Below are positions 50,470 through 61,581 of a stretch of 64,000 bases of DNA, one piece after another. The stretch is from contig OX393569.1 in NCBI GenBank assembly GCA_947652115.1, positions 11,508,487-11,572,486 on the forward strand, written 5' to 3'. The first letter of the stretch is position 1. Every line of letters starts with the position of its first letter. This stretch comes from Blastomussa wellsi (taxonomy: Eukaryota > Cnidaria > Anthozoa > Scleractinia > Plerogyridae). The notes beneath the pieces were generated by a model, which was given only the letters and a program-made list of their open reading frames with translations, did not search any database and had not been told where the DNA came from. The position numbers and the translations under genes are program-made.

Positions 50470-51760
50470 GCCAACAATTGTGATGCTAGGTGAACATCAG
50501 CAGAAGCCCGAACTGATGCAACTAATGATGACACGATTCTCTCACCTCCCCAGGAGCCAGTCAAGCAGCAGTTGGACAGAATGCACACCACAATGATGAC
50601 ACATGGTGAACAATCTAGATTTGTTTCACTTTGGACAGTGCCAGTGTTTCTCAAGAATGGTAATCAGATGATTTAAGTGAACACACTGCTGGATGGAGCT
50701 TCCACAAAAATGTATTTGAATGCTGATGAAGTCGCTGAGTTATTACTTCAGTGCCAACAGCAAAAAGTAACTGTGAACGTTCTGAATGGCCGGACTAAAA
50801 CCTTTAAGATTATGGCAGTTGAATTTCCGCTGGTGTATGAATTGAAACGTTAATACCAACATAAGCATTCACAGCTGAGTGTGTAACAGGAAACATTAAA
50901 GTTATCAACTAGGGAAAGCATGGTGTGAAGTGTACACATTTAAAAGAAATACTGTTTCCAAATCCCAGAATCTGCTGATAGTGGACTTAGTTAATTGGAG
51001 TCAACTGCTGTATACTGAGTTACACTACTCCTTGGAGGATGTTCAAGGTCGACCTGGAGAACCAGTGGCCAGACTTTCACCTCTTGGATGGACATGTACA
51101 AGACCTGTTGGTGGGCTCGAATGAGGTGACTTTCAGTCAAACTTTGCACTATTTTGTACTAGGACAATTAAACACAAACAACATTAGCAGTCTACTCCGA
51201 CAATTCTGGGAAATCAACAACCCTAGTAAAGCATGGGAGCATCACATTCTGAACCTTGACAAACCAGTGTTCATTCAGTTAGGGCAAGTTGAGAAGTCTG
51301 TTAAAATGTGGATGGCCAATATCAAGTAGTGATTCCATGGAAGAAGACAATCACAACCTGCTGAACAACTATGGCATGGTGCTGCACAGATTGTGCAACA
51401 CAGAGAAGCTTTTGTTGAAAAGTCTGGAGGTGACAGCTGCTTATTCACAGAACATCATGCAATATTTGGAGAAAGGCTACATTCGAAAGACCAACCCAAG
51501 TGAAGAGAAACTGTCAAAACAATGGTAACTTCCACATTTTCCCATTGTAAGATAAGGCAGAAGTACAACAAAGACTTGTATTTGATGTCTCTGTGAAGTG
51601 TGATGACATCTTCCTTAATGGCATCATAGTAGTTTGGGTGAAATGACCAGTTACCAATTGATGTCACAACTCTTGCACTTCAGACCAAAAGTGTCTTTCA
51701 TTATGTTAAATTGAGAGCTTTAAATGAAAGACTCTTTCCTCTAAACAGAAAACGAATAGT
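50470..51760 (+). pseudogene. Old BEL/Pao pol remnant
   Basis: Heavily decayed. The protease region reads SLWTVPVFLKNGNQMI, NTLLDGASTKMYLNADEVAE and VTVNVLNGRTKTFKIMAVEF. The linker GRPGEPVARLSPLGWTC (about 51045) and a reverse-transcriptase lead-in (YLEKGYIRKTNPSEEKLSKQ, then LPHFP and RLVFDVSVKCDD) follow. Many stops and shifts, no LTRs seen. It is a different, far older family than the element at 41960-47886, whose corresponding segment reads GQEDEPAARLCPLGWTAIGR. Confidence 0.8.
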
Positions 51761-53100
51761 TCAACGCATTTTGAACTAATACACTTGGTGAAAGGGTACA
51801 TGATTCATGTGACGCCATCATGTCCTTTGTTCGCACACTGGCGACTTTGCAGATTAGCAGATAACACAACTGATTTAAAAGCCACAAACGAAGTTATTTT
51901 GATTTTAAGCATAAAACTATGCATTTTTCATGAATATGAATTCTGATTAGAAATACAATTGTAGAAGCAGTATTTGAGGAAGAGTGAAACTCGCTATACA
52001 CATCAAATGTTGCATCAGCTATGTTTAATCTTTGCTAGGTATGTTCACTTGCTTTATCTTTATATTGTTGTTCTTGAGAACGTTCTTTGAAGCATGTCGT
52101 AAGTCAAGTGCCACATCTCTCAAGTCAAGACTCTCGACTTTCATGGGAGGTGGTAACTTACTTTTGAGCGATACTGTACATGTATGCCATTAGGGACATT
52201 GTGTCATTTTAAAAGTTTATGTAACAAAAGCTATTTTAATGCATGATCTGATGTGATAGCGTGACTTCTGTCATGCCTATGTCAATTGAATACCTCTTTG
52301 TTTAAGTTAAATTTGCTCGTTAGCATGGGTGTTAGTTGGCATTCGATTGCTAGAAGTGTGCTTGGTCACACGTGTTGTAAGAAAGAAAGATGGATTAATG
52401 CTTTTACTGAATGTTAGACCAGGGAAAGAGGTATTTTGTCCTATTGTAAATGTATGATATCATGCTCTTTAGATTTATTTTATTGTATTTGTTATGCTTC
52501 AAAGAGAATCATGCTATTTGTAATTAGCTATATACATGCTCCAAGTGTTTGAGCTAACAGCAAATCGATTAAGCTTAGATTGGCAGGGATAGGACTATTT
52601 TCGCTCATTGTATTTTCAGTTTTTACGAGTTTTTCAAGTCTAATGACCAAGTGATGTAGTTAGATGCTTGGAGTCTCCGTCCACAAACATTTCTCTTATG
52701 CAGTGTTTGTAAACTTATTCTGGAGTAAAAGTCAGATATCAAAGTCCATCCTGAGCTGTTACAGTTTACGTCTTGATTTTGAGAACATTGCTCATATTCA
52801 AAATCCATGATATTTCCTTACTATATATAGTAACACTGATGTCAATCAAGTCTTGTTTTTTAGAAATTACAGTCGATTCCAAGAAAATTTACAGTTGTAT
52901 TAATCAGCTTGCTTGACTGACCTTGCTCAGTCAGTGAAGTTTGTAGTAATTCAAAGTTGGGTTGGGCACTGCTTCTGAAAAATCCAGATTAGCCACCTGA
53001 TGATTAAAATAAATACAGTTTGTATCTCTCAGTGATCAAAGCAGTGCTCAGTTGTTCACTTTTATTATTGCACTAAAAGGTATTCACTGTCTTTTAATAG
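51761..53100. other. Probable intron of the HBS1-like gene
   Basis: AT-rich with no coding signal. It ends in a pyrimidine-rich stretch and AG acceptor (cactgtcttttaatag) directly before the exon at 53101. Confidence 0.5.
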
Positions 53101-53218
53101 TGGCATTACAATGGATGTTGGTTTGACAAGGTTTGAGACAGATACCAAACTGATTACGTTGATGGATGCACCTGGACACAAAGACTTTATCCCCAGCATG
53201 ATCACTGGAGCAGCTCAG
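53101..53218 (+). CDS. HBS1L: HBS1-like GTPase, one internal exon
   Basis: A 118-bp exon with acceptor AG at 53099-53100 and donor GT at 53219-53220. It encodes [20 protein letters not shown] then [19 protein letters not shown]. It covers the end of switch I and the G3 motif (DAPGHKDF) of EF1A-family translational GTPases. MDVGL.RFET. is characteristic of the ribosome-rescue factor HBS1 and not of EF1A or eRF3. HBS1 works with Pelota to split stalled ribosomes in no-go and non-stop mRNA decay. The Arg codon before GIT is split across the intron. I found no neighbouring exons in the window, so introns must be long. Frame and splice sites look intact. Confidence 0.85.
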
Positions 53219-54605
53219 GTTTGTTGGCTTTTAATTAATTGTTTATTAATGACCAAGGAAATTACATGCATGCTTTTTGCGACCAGCGAACAAGCACCAG
53301 TGCAGTTCGCTGAAAGCATTCTCTAATCGAGCTTCAGAAAGACGTCTGTGACACTGACTAGCGATTGTCCTTTATACCTCCAAAATTCGCGAGCGCATGT
53401 ATTGTTGTGGAGTTATATTTGGCAATGAGCATGTGGAGAAATGTTCCTGCTCATGTGATATTTGGTGCAGTGAACATTATATTCCTAATTTGGCGTGTTT
53501 GCACGTGCCTGTGTTGTTTGAGTCCGTAAACAGTTCACGTGTCTGTTTTGAAGTTGTAAGTGAATCAAAAGGACACTGCTCATAAATAAACTCAGATAGG
53601 TTATCTACTGTGAAATGTTTTCTAAAATGCGGATGCGATGGATTAGTACATGTATATGACCCAACAAGGCTTACAGTAAGTCTTTCATTGCTTTTCAAAA
53701 GTGGATCTTTGATGTAATGAAGTCATGTAAGTTTCAAATGGCTGAGTTTCATGTTTCAATATCTTTGCAATAGAATAAACAAGACACTTAACTAAATAGA
53801 ACTGGGTTGTGTTTTAACAGTAGAACCTGGTTAGTCTGAGAAAATGTCTGACTGTAACTTTTGCTTTAGGCTAGGTTGAAATTTTGAAATTAACATGCCA
53901 CATGTAGAAAACAGGATATTACAAAAGTTTATTAATTCACAAGGGTTCACATGTGTAACAGCGTCTGGCAGTGGTGAAATTCTAGCTCTAATTTTACAGC
54001 TTCATAATACTCAGATCCCAAGTGAATAAAACGCATTTTAATCAGAAAACTCCACAAAATAACTAGAAATGTTTTGGTTAGATGGAAATACTTTGAGAAC
54101 GAAGAGTCACTACAGCAAAGTGTGTGTTTGTTTACATTGTATGTATTGAATGAAATATATTTTCGTTTGGTTGTTTTGTAGCTCGCTGTTTCTTTTTTGG
54201 ATGTCCGGGTTCAGCTCAATTATCAATTCATTATCATACACAACACAGTACAGGAAGCAGAAAGCTGGTGAAAAACCGATAGGACATATAAAATAAAAGC
54301 GTGAATTTTATGACTTGGTTCGCTTCCATCAACCCATGTAATAATGACCACCCACTGCATCGTCCTAAACCTCCAAAATTCTAAATTCGAAAAATTTAAA
54401 TTTACAATAATGCCTGGGATCAGGGGGAACAAAACTACCCTCACCCGAACTTCAATTTGTAAAGCAAAACATGGAGTTAAAGAATAATTTCTTGACAGAT
54501 AGAAAGATCATACCCTCCATCAAAAATACATCAAACATACACTTCACACCCCATCATTTTTCTTCATCATAATTGCTTCAAAAATGCAAATAGTTTGCAC
54601 TCCTT
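53219..54605. other. Probable intron, downstream of HBS1-like exon
   Basis: No exon is recognised. The open frame 53397-53585 and its antisense partner have no domain. From about 54606 the sequence becomes Polinton C. Confidence 0.45.
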
Positions 54606-54829
54606 AATGCATCGTTATATTGTGGCCAGCATAACTATCAACTCAAAAGAGGAATGAAAAGGCCTGCTCCATGTCGCAGGTGTGGCGTTGGAGTTTTGTG
54701 CGATTACCGTCTTTGCCTTTCTTGTGGCGGGAGCACGCTTAAACAACGTCTTATTCGCAAACAAAAAAGGTAAAGAAAAATTTTGAACTTGTTTTGCATG
54801 AGCTTATGTCAACCCAATTAGAGATTTGA
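54606..54829 (+). pseudogene. Zinc-ribbon-like gene r (copy C)
   Basis: Starts mid-gene: CGQHNYQLKRGMKRPAPC, RRCGVGVLCDYRLCLSCG, then RKQK, a shift at the A run near 54770, and KNFELVLHEL. The 5' half is lost at the element's left breakpoint. Same orientation as polB, as in copy B. Confidence 0.65.
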
Positions 54830-54939
54830 ATGCCTGTTATTATAACAAAGTCACGCAATTTGAGATTTGCATACTTGTTATTATATTAAAGAAACTCAAT
54901 TTTTTTCTCGCGTATTATACAAAGTTGCCGAGGGCTAAT

Positions 54940-57900
54940 ATGGAAATTGGTCCAGCAACGTTGCAAAATTTAGAACAAGAACTTGCGGAAATTGATCTAG
55001 CAGCATTGCAGTATTTAGAACAATTACTTGCAGAAAACGTGCCTGCAGCTCGAAAGATTGTTCAGAATGTGCTTGATGAGCGCATTCCCCCGGAAGAGCA
55101 AGAGCGTCAGCCCAAACCTCTACTTCCTAAACCGTACCAACCAAGAGTGCCACCAAGACAAAGAAGCTCAAAAAGAAGACAAGAACTTCTGAGGTGGTTC
55201 GACCCCTTTCCTCCGCAGAATATCCGAAGGGCGTGCTGGTCCAATGGTGGCGCTGGACACCTACCACGATAATTTGTGCCTCTGGCGCTGCATTGCTGTG
55301 CACAGAGGAGCCCGGCTTGATCGAAGTACAGCAGCAGCTCGTGAGCTTGCCAAGAGTTTCTTCAAACTCAAAACTGTTCCAAACAACTTCCCAAAAACAT
55401 CTCTTGATGAATTAGGTAAGGTTGAAAGGCATCTTAATTAGGGAGTCGGTTTTTCAGATTGGCTCGGCATCAAGGTTTATGAGCCTGAGCGGGGAGAAGA
55501 CAGCAAAGTGGTTTGGCATCTTAGAAGAAAGCCGCCGGCCAAGCTGACAAACATTCTGACAATTGGCATTTACAAGGGGCATGCCTTTGTCATAAAAGAC
55601 ATGGCAAAGCTTGCGAAAATGTATGCATGTGTTCATTGCCGTGCAAGATTCACACAAGCTTGCCATCTTCAACGGCATGCCCAAAGGTGTTCCCAAGGGA
55701 ATACGATAATTGATTGCCTGGGTGAAAAAGTCGAAGCCCCGCAGACAGCTTTTGAGAAGGCTTTTTATCCAAAACATTACGCTTCCCAAGAATCGCTTTG
55801 GTGGCTTGACCATGAAGCCAAGCGGTGGAAAATTCACATTCACAATGCAATGTGTGGTCACGGAGGTGAGAGGTGGGTTGAGCGGGCACCTGTCGATGGT
55901 TTCAACCATGAAACGAAGACTATATTTCAATACCACGGCTGCCACTGGCACAGGTGCCAAAAATGTTTCCCGCACGATCGCGACAAAATCATTAGCCATA
56001 ACAACCAAACACGCGAAGACAGGTTCATGGCCACAAGGAGATGCACAATAGCGCTCCGGAAGACCGCCTACCGCGTTATCGAGGCTTGGGCATCTGAAGT
56101 TGGGAAAATCAACGCTGACCCCCCGCAGCCCGAAACAAAAAGCTACCCGCACACAATCTTGTACGATTTTGAGGCGTACGACGACAATAATCAGCGGAAG
56201 GAACCCACGGCCATGCTCACGTTCGAGAACGCGCATGTGCCAATCTCGGTGAGCATCGGCGACACTCTTGAGAGAGAGCCCACCCACATCTGCGAAAGAG
56301 ACCCCGCTGAGCTGGTTCGCAAGTTTATAGAAGAACTGGAGAGATGCGGAAAAAAACCCGGACCCAAGTAAAGGCGGAGTTTATGCCAGAAGACATGGGC
56401 CTGCTTCCAAAAGCGCAGCGGCAAAAAATTGCTGAATGGTGCGACCAGGTGCCTGTTGTCGGGTTCAACTCGGGCAGTTATGATCTAAGCCTGATCAAAA
56501 GCCACTTCGCGGAGCAGCTTTCTGACACAACCAGCAAAGTCAGAGTGGCAAAAAAAGGAAGCAAGATAATGTTCTTGCTCACCTGGGGCTTCCGTTTCCT
56601 TGATATAATTAACTATCTTGGCCCTGGGACCAGCTATGAAAAGTGGGTAAAAGCCTACAAATGCACAACGGAGAAATCATGGTCTCCGTACGAGTGGTTC
56701 CATTTGCCCCAAAAGCTCGACTATGCAGGGCTCCCAGACTATCCAGCGTGGTACTCACACCTGAAGGGCGACCACATGCTCACGATAGATGAATGGGAGG
56801 GGTGTAAGCGTCTGTTTAAAGAAAGGGTATGCGCTACTACAACAATCTCGACGTGGCTCCTGGTCTTGAGGCTTTGGAATAGATGCGGGCCTTATACACC
56901 GAAAAAGGAATCGACATCTTGAAAGACGCGGTCAGCGTCCCGGGTGTGAGTTTGCATTACTTACTCCGGGGAGTGGTCGAGAAAGGTTCGGAGCTTTACA
57001 GTCCAGGCAAAGAAGCATACGAGATGTTGAAAGCACATGCTCGATTTCTTGTGACGTACAGGCAGAAAGCGCGGAGACGGGAAAAAACTCGTGGGCGCAC
57101 TGTCCGCAGAGAGACTGTTGGTGTACGTCCCTCTGCTGTGTTGGTACGTTGATCACGGGGCGGTTGTCACAAAGGTTTACAGAACAATCGACTACCAACC
57201 AGTCAAGATCTTTCCCTGGTTCATGGAGCAGGTTACCGAGGCGCGACAGACAGGAGACGTGGAAAAAAGCAAGGTGCTGCAGGCTGAGGTGTTCAAGCTG
57301 CTGGGGAACAGCGGGTACAGGAAGCTCATCAAAGCCTTGGAGCGGCAAACAAACATTATTTACATCAAAGATGAGAAGGTGGTCGACAGAGCCTTGCAAA
57401 GCGCGTATTTCTCTGATCTTGACAAGATCGGGCAGGCGTATGAGCTGGAAAGCCGCAAGCCAAGGATGACAATCAGGCGACCGTTTCAGGTTGGAATCGC
57501 TGTCTATCAGCTGGCAAAGCTGCGGATGCTGGAATTCTATTTCGACTTTCTCGACAGGTATTTCGAGAGAAGAGATTTTGAGGTGATCCAGATGGACACC
57601 GACAGCACCTACATGGCCATCTCCGGTGAGCGGCTCGAGGACCTTGTCAGGCCGAAGCAGCAAGCAGAATTCAAGACACAAAAGAAACAGTGGCTGGCTT
57701 CGGATGGAGTGGCCGCACACCCGGGCTCTTCAAACTCGAGTGCGTGGGCAGCCAGATGATCGCGTTCTGTTCAAAGTGTTATTTCGTTGACGAACCGGAG
57801 GGCGAAAAATAGAAGTTCAGCATGAAAGGGATGTTGAAGAAGCAAAACGAGATAACCTGGCAGCGTTTCATGGCAGCTGTGAAGAGTAGCAAGGACATGG

Positions 57901-58040
57901 CAAGTAACAGAGGTTTCAGGATGCGGGACGGACGGATGGTCACTTATGAGCAGCAGAAACTGGGACTGAGCGCTTATTACGACAAAAGGTGGGTGCTGCC
58001 CAATGGGATACACACTGAACCAATCGAATTTCACATTTAG
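54940..58040 (+). pseudogene. polB: Protein-primed DNA polymerase B (copy C)
   Basis: The most complete polB here. MEIGPATLQNLEQELAEIDL starts at 54940. A deletion after about 55215 joins the N-terminus to GHLPR/VALDTYHDNLCLWRCIAV. An open frame 55508-56368 covers the finger region, endonuclease-like FQYHGCHWHRCQKC and exonuclease I YDFEAYDD. After a shift come FNSGSYDLSLIK, INYLGPGTSYEKWVKAY, LRGVVEKGSELYSPG, a deletion that removes palm motif A, then SAERLLVYVPLLCWYVDHGA, motif B-like LLGNSGYRKLI, motif C QMDTDSTYMAIS (about 57592) and the tail SAYYDKRWVLPNGIHTEPIE. TAG 58038-58040 overlaps the integrase stop by one base. Confidence 0.9.
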
Positions 58041-58520
58041 TTCCCGTCAGACGGAGGAAGAGTGGTGTTTGGAGGGACAACCAGCAGTTCTTAACGCACA
58101 AAGCCTCGCTTGGGCCCATCGTGCAAATAGTAGAGAACAGGCTCATTTGGTTTTGTAACAGACCTTTCAAGAGTATATACTTTCAAAGACCAGATCGGAT
58201 CTGTGGCCCTTCTTACGCCTCCTTCAAGCTCACCGGGTTGGTAGAGATAGCGTATTTGAAAACTTTGTGCCCGCGGGGCAGTTTGTCGTGTGGCAGAAAT
58301 ATGTCCGCTTGGTGGACTGCATTGGGTGTGGACACGTCGAATTTTGGTCGAAGAATGCGCCTCGGAGCAGGCAGGTATATCTGCCAGAGGGTTTGCTTGG
58401 CCAGCCACTTTTTTGCGGTGTCTTCTCGTACCTTGGCGGCCTCGGATAATTTTTTGATAGCGGCAATGCCTTTCCAATATCCCCCAGGGCCGTAGTATAT
58501 CTTTCCGAGTTTGGCATCCA
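58036..58520 (-). pseudogene. int: Polinton integrase (copy C, core deleted)
   Basis: The N-terminal block (AKLGKIYYGPGGYWKGIAAI) and the DKLPRGHKVFKY segment join directly to the C-terminal tail (YQPGELEGGVRRATDPIWSL, VLYYLHDGPKRGFVR). About 200 codons with the second Asp and the Glu are gone. The start ATG seen in A and B has become GTG at 58520, one base is lost near 58300, and a TAA follows GFVR. TATATA lies about 8 nt upstream of the former start. Confidence 0.85.
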
Positions 58521-58525
58521 CCACG

Positions 58526-58878
58526 CTATATAAGGAACATGAGTTCACCATTTTTATGCTGCTCGCTTGGCTGATAGAAATCAGAGAACGTGGGCTCTTT
58601 GGGAGGTATCATTCATTCTTCAGGATGCGCCTGGTTGTAGAGTTTGAAGGCGTAGTCAATGTTGGTGAAGTTCTGCTTGACCTCCTCCTTTATTTGTGTG
58701 TTTGTCGCAATCCAGTTGAGAAGTTTGGTGCGGTCACGTGTGTATTTTGCGTACGCAGCTTGATACGCCTCAAGAGCTTTATCATGGAGCACCCAAAAGC
58801 CTACGCGAGATAATTACCCCCGATAAAAGCCGCTGCGTTCAACACAGCCCCGCCAGCCATAATCACAACACTTGCCAT
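58526..58878 (-). pseudogene. Small membrane protein, gene c (copy C)
   Basis: Starts at 58878 with an Ala/Gly-rich hydrophobic segment (VVIMAGGAVLNAAAFIGGNY). A deletion and shift follow, then HDKALEAYQAAYAKYT-type text, and finally EPTFSDFYQPSEQHKNGE running on to a TAG within the integrase TATA box. TATATAATAA lies 9 nt upstream of the start. Confidence 0.6.
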
Positions 58879-58923
58879 GCTTCGTTATTATATATTATCA
58901 GAGGTATTTTCAAATACAGAATT

Positions 58924-59143
58924 TTAGGCCTTGGTGGGAAAGATTTTCTGGTCCTCCAAGTACTGTTTGAGAGCAACCCCCCGCCATTACAGCTGTGAAC
59001 ATTGCATAGTTTTCGATAGAATTAGAAGGGTCACCTGTAAAACTTTTCTTGAACGTTTTTTGCAAACCAGCCTATGCCAGCAGCGAGGCTGGTAAGGGTG
59101 GCAGCATCCATGACTGTTTTCACGAGCTTGTTGTCGGACATGT
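58924..59143 (-). pseudogene. Small membrane protein, gene d (copy C)
   Basis: Starts MSDNKLVKTVMDAATLTSLA and ends DQKIFPTKA, colinear with copy A. Single-base losses near 58985 and 59062 break the frame. Confidence 0.6.
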
Positions 59144-59185
59144 TGGTTATAGATAAGAGAAAAAAATATTTAATTGAAAATTATT

Positions 59186-59351
59186 CCTCGCCTTCTTCCT
59201 CAAATACTTTTTTGAAATGATCAGGATTTTTGGCAATCCAAAAGATAGTTTTAAGGCAATTGTACGTGAATGCCCCCCAAACTAAGCCAATGCCTTAAAC
59301 AGCTGCGATGCTTATAGCTAACTTTTGGAAGTCTGGGACTTTCCACATTTT
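59186..59351 (-). pseudogene. Small membrane protein, gene e (copy C)
   Basis: Starts at 59351 (MWKVPDFQKLAISIAAV). A stop follows where copy B reads SGIGLI; then LGGHSRTIALKLS-type degraded text and AKNPDHFKKVFEEEGEE. TATAA lies 3-4 nt upstream of the ATG. Confidence 0.55.
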
Positions 59352-59399
59352 GTTATACAACAACATCAAAAAATATTCAAATGAATTTTGCCACCTCTG

Positions 59400-59984
59400 G
59401 CTAATCATCCATCGGGCGAATGCCTTTTTTGGGTTGCGGTATTCTTGATGGCTGCGGAGATTCTTGTATTCTCACCTGCGGTGCGGGTTCCGGTGTAGGT
59501 GCTGGTGCAGTAGCCCATTCCTTTCTAAAAAAGGCTTTTATGTCTTCACGCTTGACATAAGTCGTAACAAGCGTAGCGCCAATTCCATTGATAGAGATCC
59601 ATTGGGTTGTGCTGAGACCATTTGAAACTTTGGAATCAGCTGCAGCGAGCTCTAGTGCGGCCCCTTGAACCGGCCCAGGAGCAGCCGCAGAATTTTTTTG
59701 AATCTCTCTTTCGATTATGATAGCACTCTCAGCTACGGCTTTTTTCTGTGCTTCACGAGCCTGTCTTGTTTTCGCAACAGCACACCTATTGTCTCTTTGG
59801 TTTTGCCAGATTTAACAAGTGTTGCCAGCTGCTCACGGAGAGCAGGAATATCAGGCTGAGTCAAAGCAACTGATAAGACATTGTCGGGCGCGCTCGTTGG
59901 CTCAGCTTCAAGCAAGCTCAAAATGTCGGTCATTGTGGAGTCTTCGATTGCTACCCAGTTTGTGCTCGTTGATGGGGTCGCCAT
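59400..59984 (-). pseudogene. Fused genes g and f (copy C)
   Basis: Starts MATPSTSTNWVAIEDSTMTD at 59984 with TATATACAAA just upstream. Gene g continues to KTKETIGVL and is joined, by deletion of roughly 450 bases, to the basic helix of gene f (CCC..KTRQAREAQKKA in a shifted frame). Gene f then runs through SINGIGATLVTTYVKREDIK, a Pro-rich linker and the tail PKKGIRPMDD near 59404. This independently confirms that g precedes f with conserved order. Confidence 0.65.
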
Positions 59985-60005
59985 TTTGTATATGTTATTA
60001 ATTTT

Positions 60006-60505
60006 TTAATTGAGTTTTAATTTTATGCTGTAAGGGTGCCGAAGTGAGAACACAAGGAAGGAAAACTTATTTTTTTTCAACATCGAAATATATTCTTTGT
60101 ACTCATCTTGAGAAAGTTCGCCGGCGTAATCTTCAAAAACCGCTTTCAAAGTGTAAAAAAGCACAATTGCAGCTACGTTTTCATGGAAAGAAGCTGTGAT
60201 GCTGGTCATCTTTCGGGTGAGCACCCACACGCTTAGTCCTGTGTGGCGAGTGCTGAATGCGAGATTGACCAGCTGGCCTGTGCGCTTTTTCACATATGAG
60301 CATGTTGGTGCCCTCCAAAACCAGCAAACAAGCTTCAACCATGGTTCAACCGCATTCTGTTCGCAAATGATAACATAAAAACGAGGGTCCGTCTCAGCGA
60401 AGCAATGAAAAGTCTTGTTATTTGCAAATGTTGGGGAGATGAGCACGATGAAGTCGAACTTGCCACAGAAAGGGCCACAGAGCTGATTGATGTGGGGTGT
60501 TTTGT
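60006..60505 (-). pseudogene. Packaging ATPase (copy C, motifs deleted)
   Basis: Keeps LCGPFCGKFDFIVLISPTFA, FAETDPRFYVIICEQNAVEP, WLKLVCWFW, then jumps past Walker B to KKRTGQLVNLAFSTRHTGLS and VWVLTRKMTSITASFHENVA. It has the best-preserved C-terminus (YAGELSQDEYKEYISMLKKN). Walker A is lost at the junction with the capsid gene and Walker B by an internal deletion. Confidence 0.82.
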
Positions 60506-61256
60506 CTGTGGAAAGAAGCGATGGGCTGTCTCCCACATGTCCCTGCCTACCATGCCGTTGTTGTACAGCATGTTAGGCGAGCCGTTCACTGTGACACTGA
60601 CTTTCGTCAGGTCAGGGTTGAAGTACTTTTCTGAATCTCTGTCTCCTGCAGCGTAAGGCTCGATGAACAGGAGAAGGATTCCTTTTAGGGACCTTCTCTG
60701 TGGGTTTACTCTGAGGTTAATCCTTGTGTCCGTGCCTTTTACGAAGGTGACCACCTCAGCCTGCATCGTGTGATCGTATATGAATTCCTTGCCAGGGGAA
60801 TGAACACTGTGGGCGTTGTCTGCCAGAGTCTTGCTTCTAATCATTTCGTGCTCGAGCTGGATGTTAGTCAGCTTGTATTTCAGTTTTGTTGGGTCAGAGC
60901 CTTTGGCAACCTGTGAGGCCGGTTCAAAGGTCAGCTCAAACACGAGATCGTTGTAAAGAGCTTGGGGGTAAAAGACTCCGTGGACGGTCAGGATCTGGTG
61001 GTCCAGTCTGATTCGGTATTTTGTTCCAAAAACCTTGTTCAGTGCGTTTTCTGTGTCGACACCCGTGGTTTTCTTATCCCCAGTGTTTGAGTGGATCTTG
61101 CAGAGGTCCTCGCTTTGAATGCCGTCGAGCAGCATGTTGTCCCGCTCCTCCTGCGAGAGGAAAAGGTCCTCCCAGATCTTGAAGATGTCATACCCCACCG
61201 TGTCCTGCAGTATGGTGCTCGCATAATTCACAACAAGCTTGTCGACCAGAGACCGC
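60506..61256 (-). pseudogene. mcp: Major capsid protein (copy C, both ends lost)
   Basis: One long open frame covering the middle of the protein: LVDKLVVNYASTILQDTVGY, TKYRIRLDHQILTVHGVFYP, IQLEHEMIRSKTLADNAHSV, INLRVNPQRRSLKGILLLFI and KVSVTVNGSPNMLYNNGMVG. The N-terminal ~100 residues are missing at a deletion that joins the capsid head-on to gene m, and the C-terminus is missing at the join with the ATPase. The central 250 residues are the least damaged of the three copies. Confidence 0.8.
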
Positions 61257-61565
61257 TCGACGATGTTGTTTACTCGCAAATTGTTCTTGATGGTGTAAAA
61301 ACTGAGAACTTTTATTTTATCCACTGTGATTTAGTGGACAGAGCAGAACCTTTTCAACGGCAAGCACTCAAGTGTTCTTGCGAGCTTTGACATTAAAGGA
61401 AAGCCTTATGAAAAAGTTTTATATCAGAGTGGGGAGCAACATGTTCTGAGGGTCACAAATACAGGCAAAGAAGTGTCAAGTTTGAACATCTCAGTAAAAA
61501 ATGAAAATGGCGAACTGTTTGACCTTCACTGGTTCCCAATTCATTTTATTTTAGAAATAAATTGA
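61257..61565 (+). pseudogene. Penton-like protein, gene m, 3' half (copy C)
   Basis: Begins at the deletion breakpoint with VYSQIVLDGVKTENFYFIHC, then a one-codon loss (DRAEPFQ), KHSSVLASFDIKGKPYEKVL, HVLRVTNTGKEVSSLNISVK and the natural C-terminus (GELFDLHWFPIHFILEIN) with TGA 61563-61565. Gene n starts 16 nt later. Confidence 0.65.
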
Positions 61566-61581
61566 AATGTTATAATATGCC

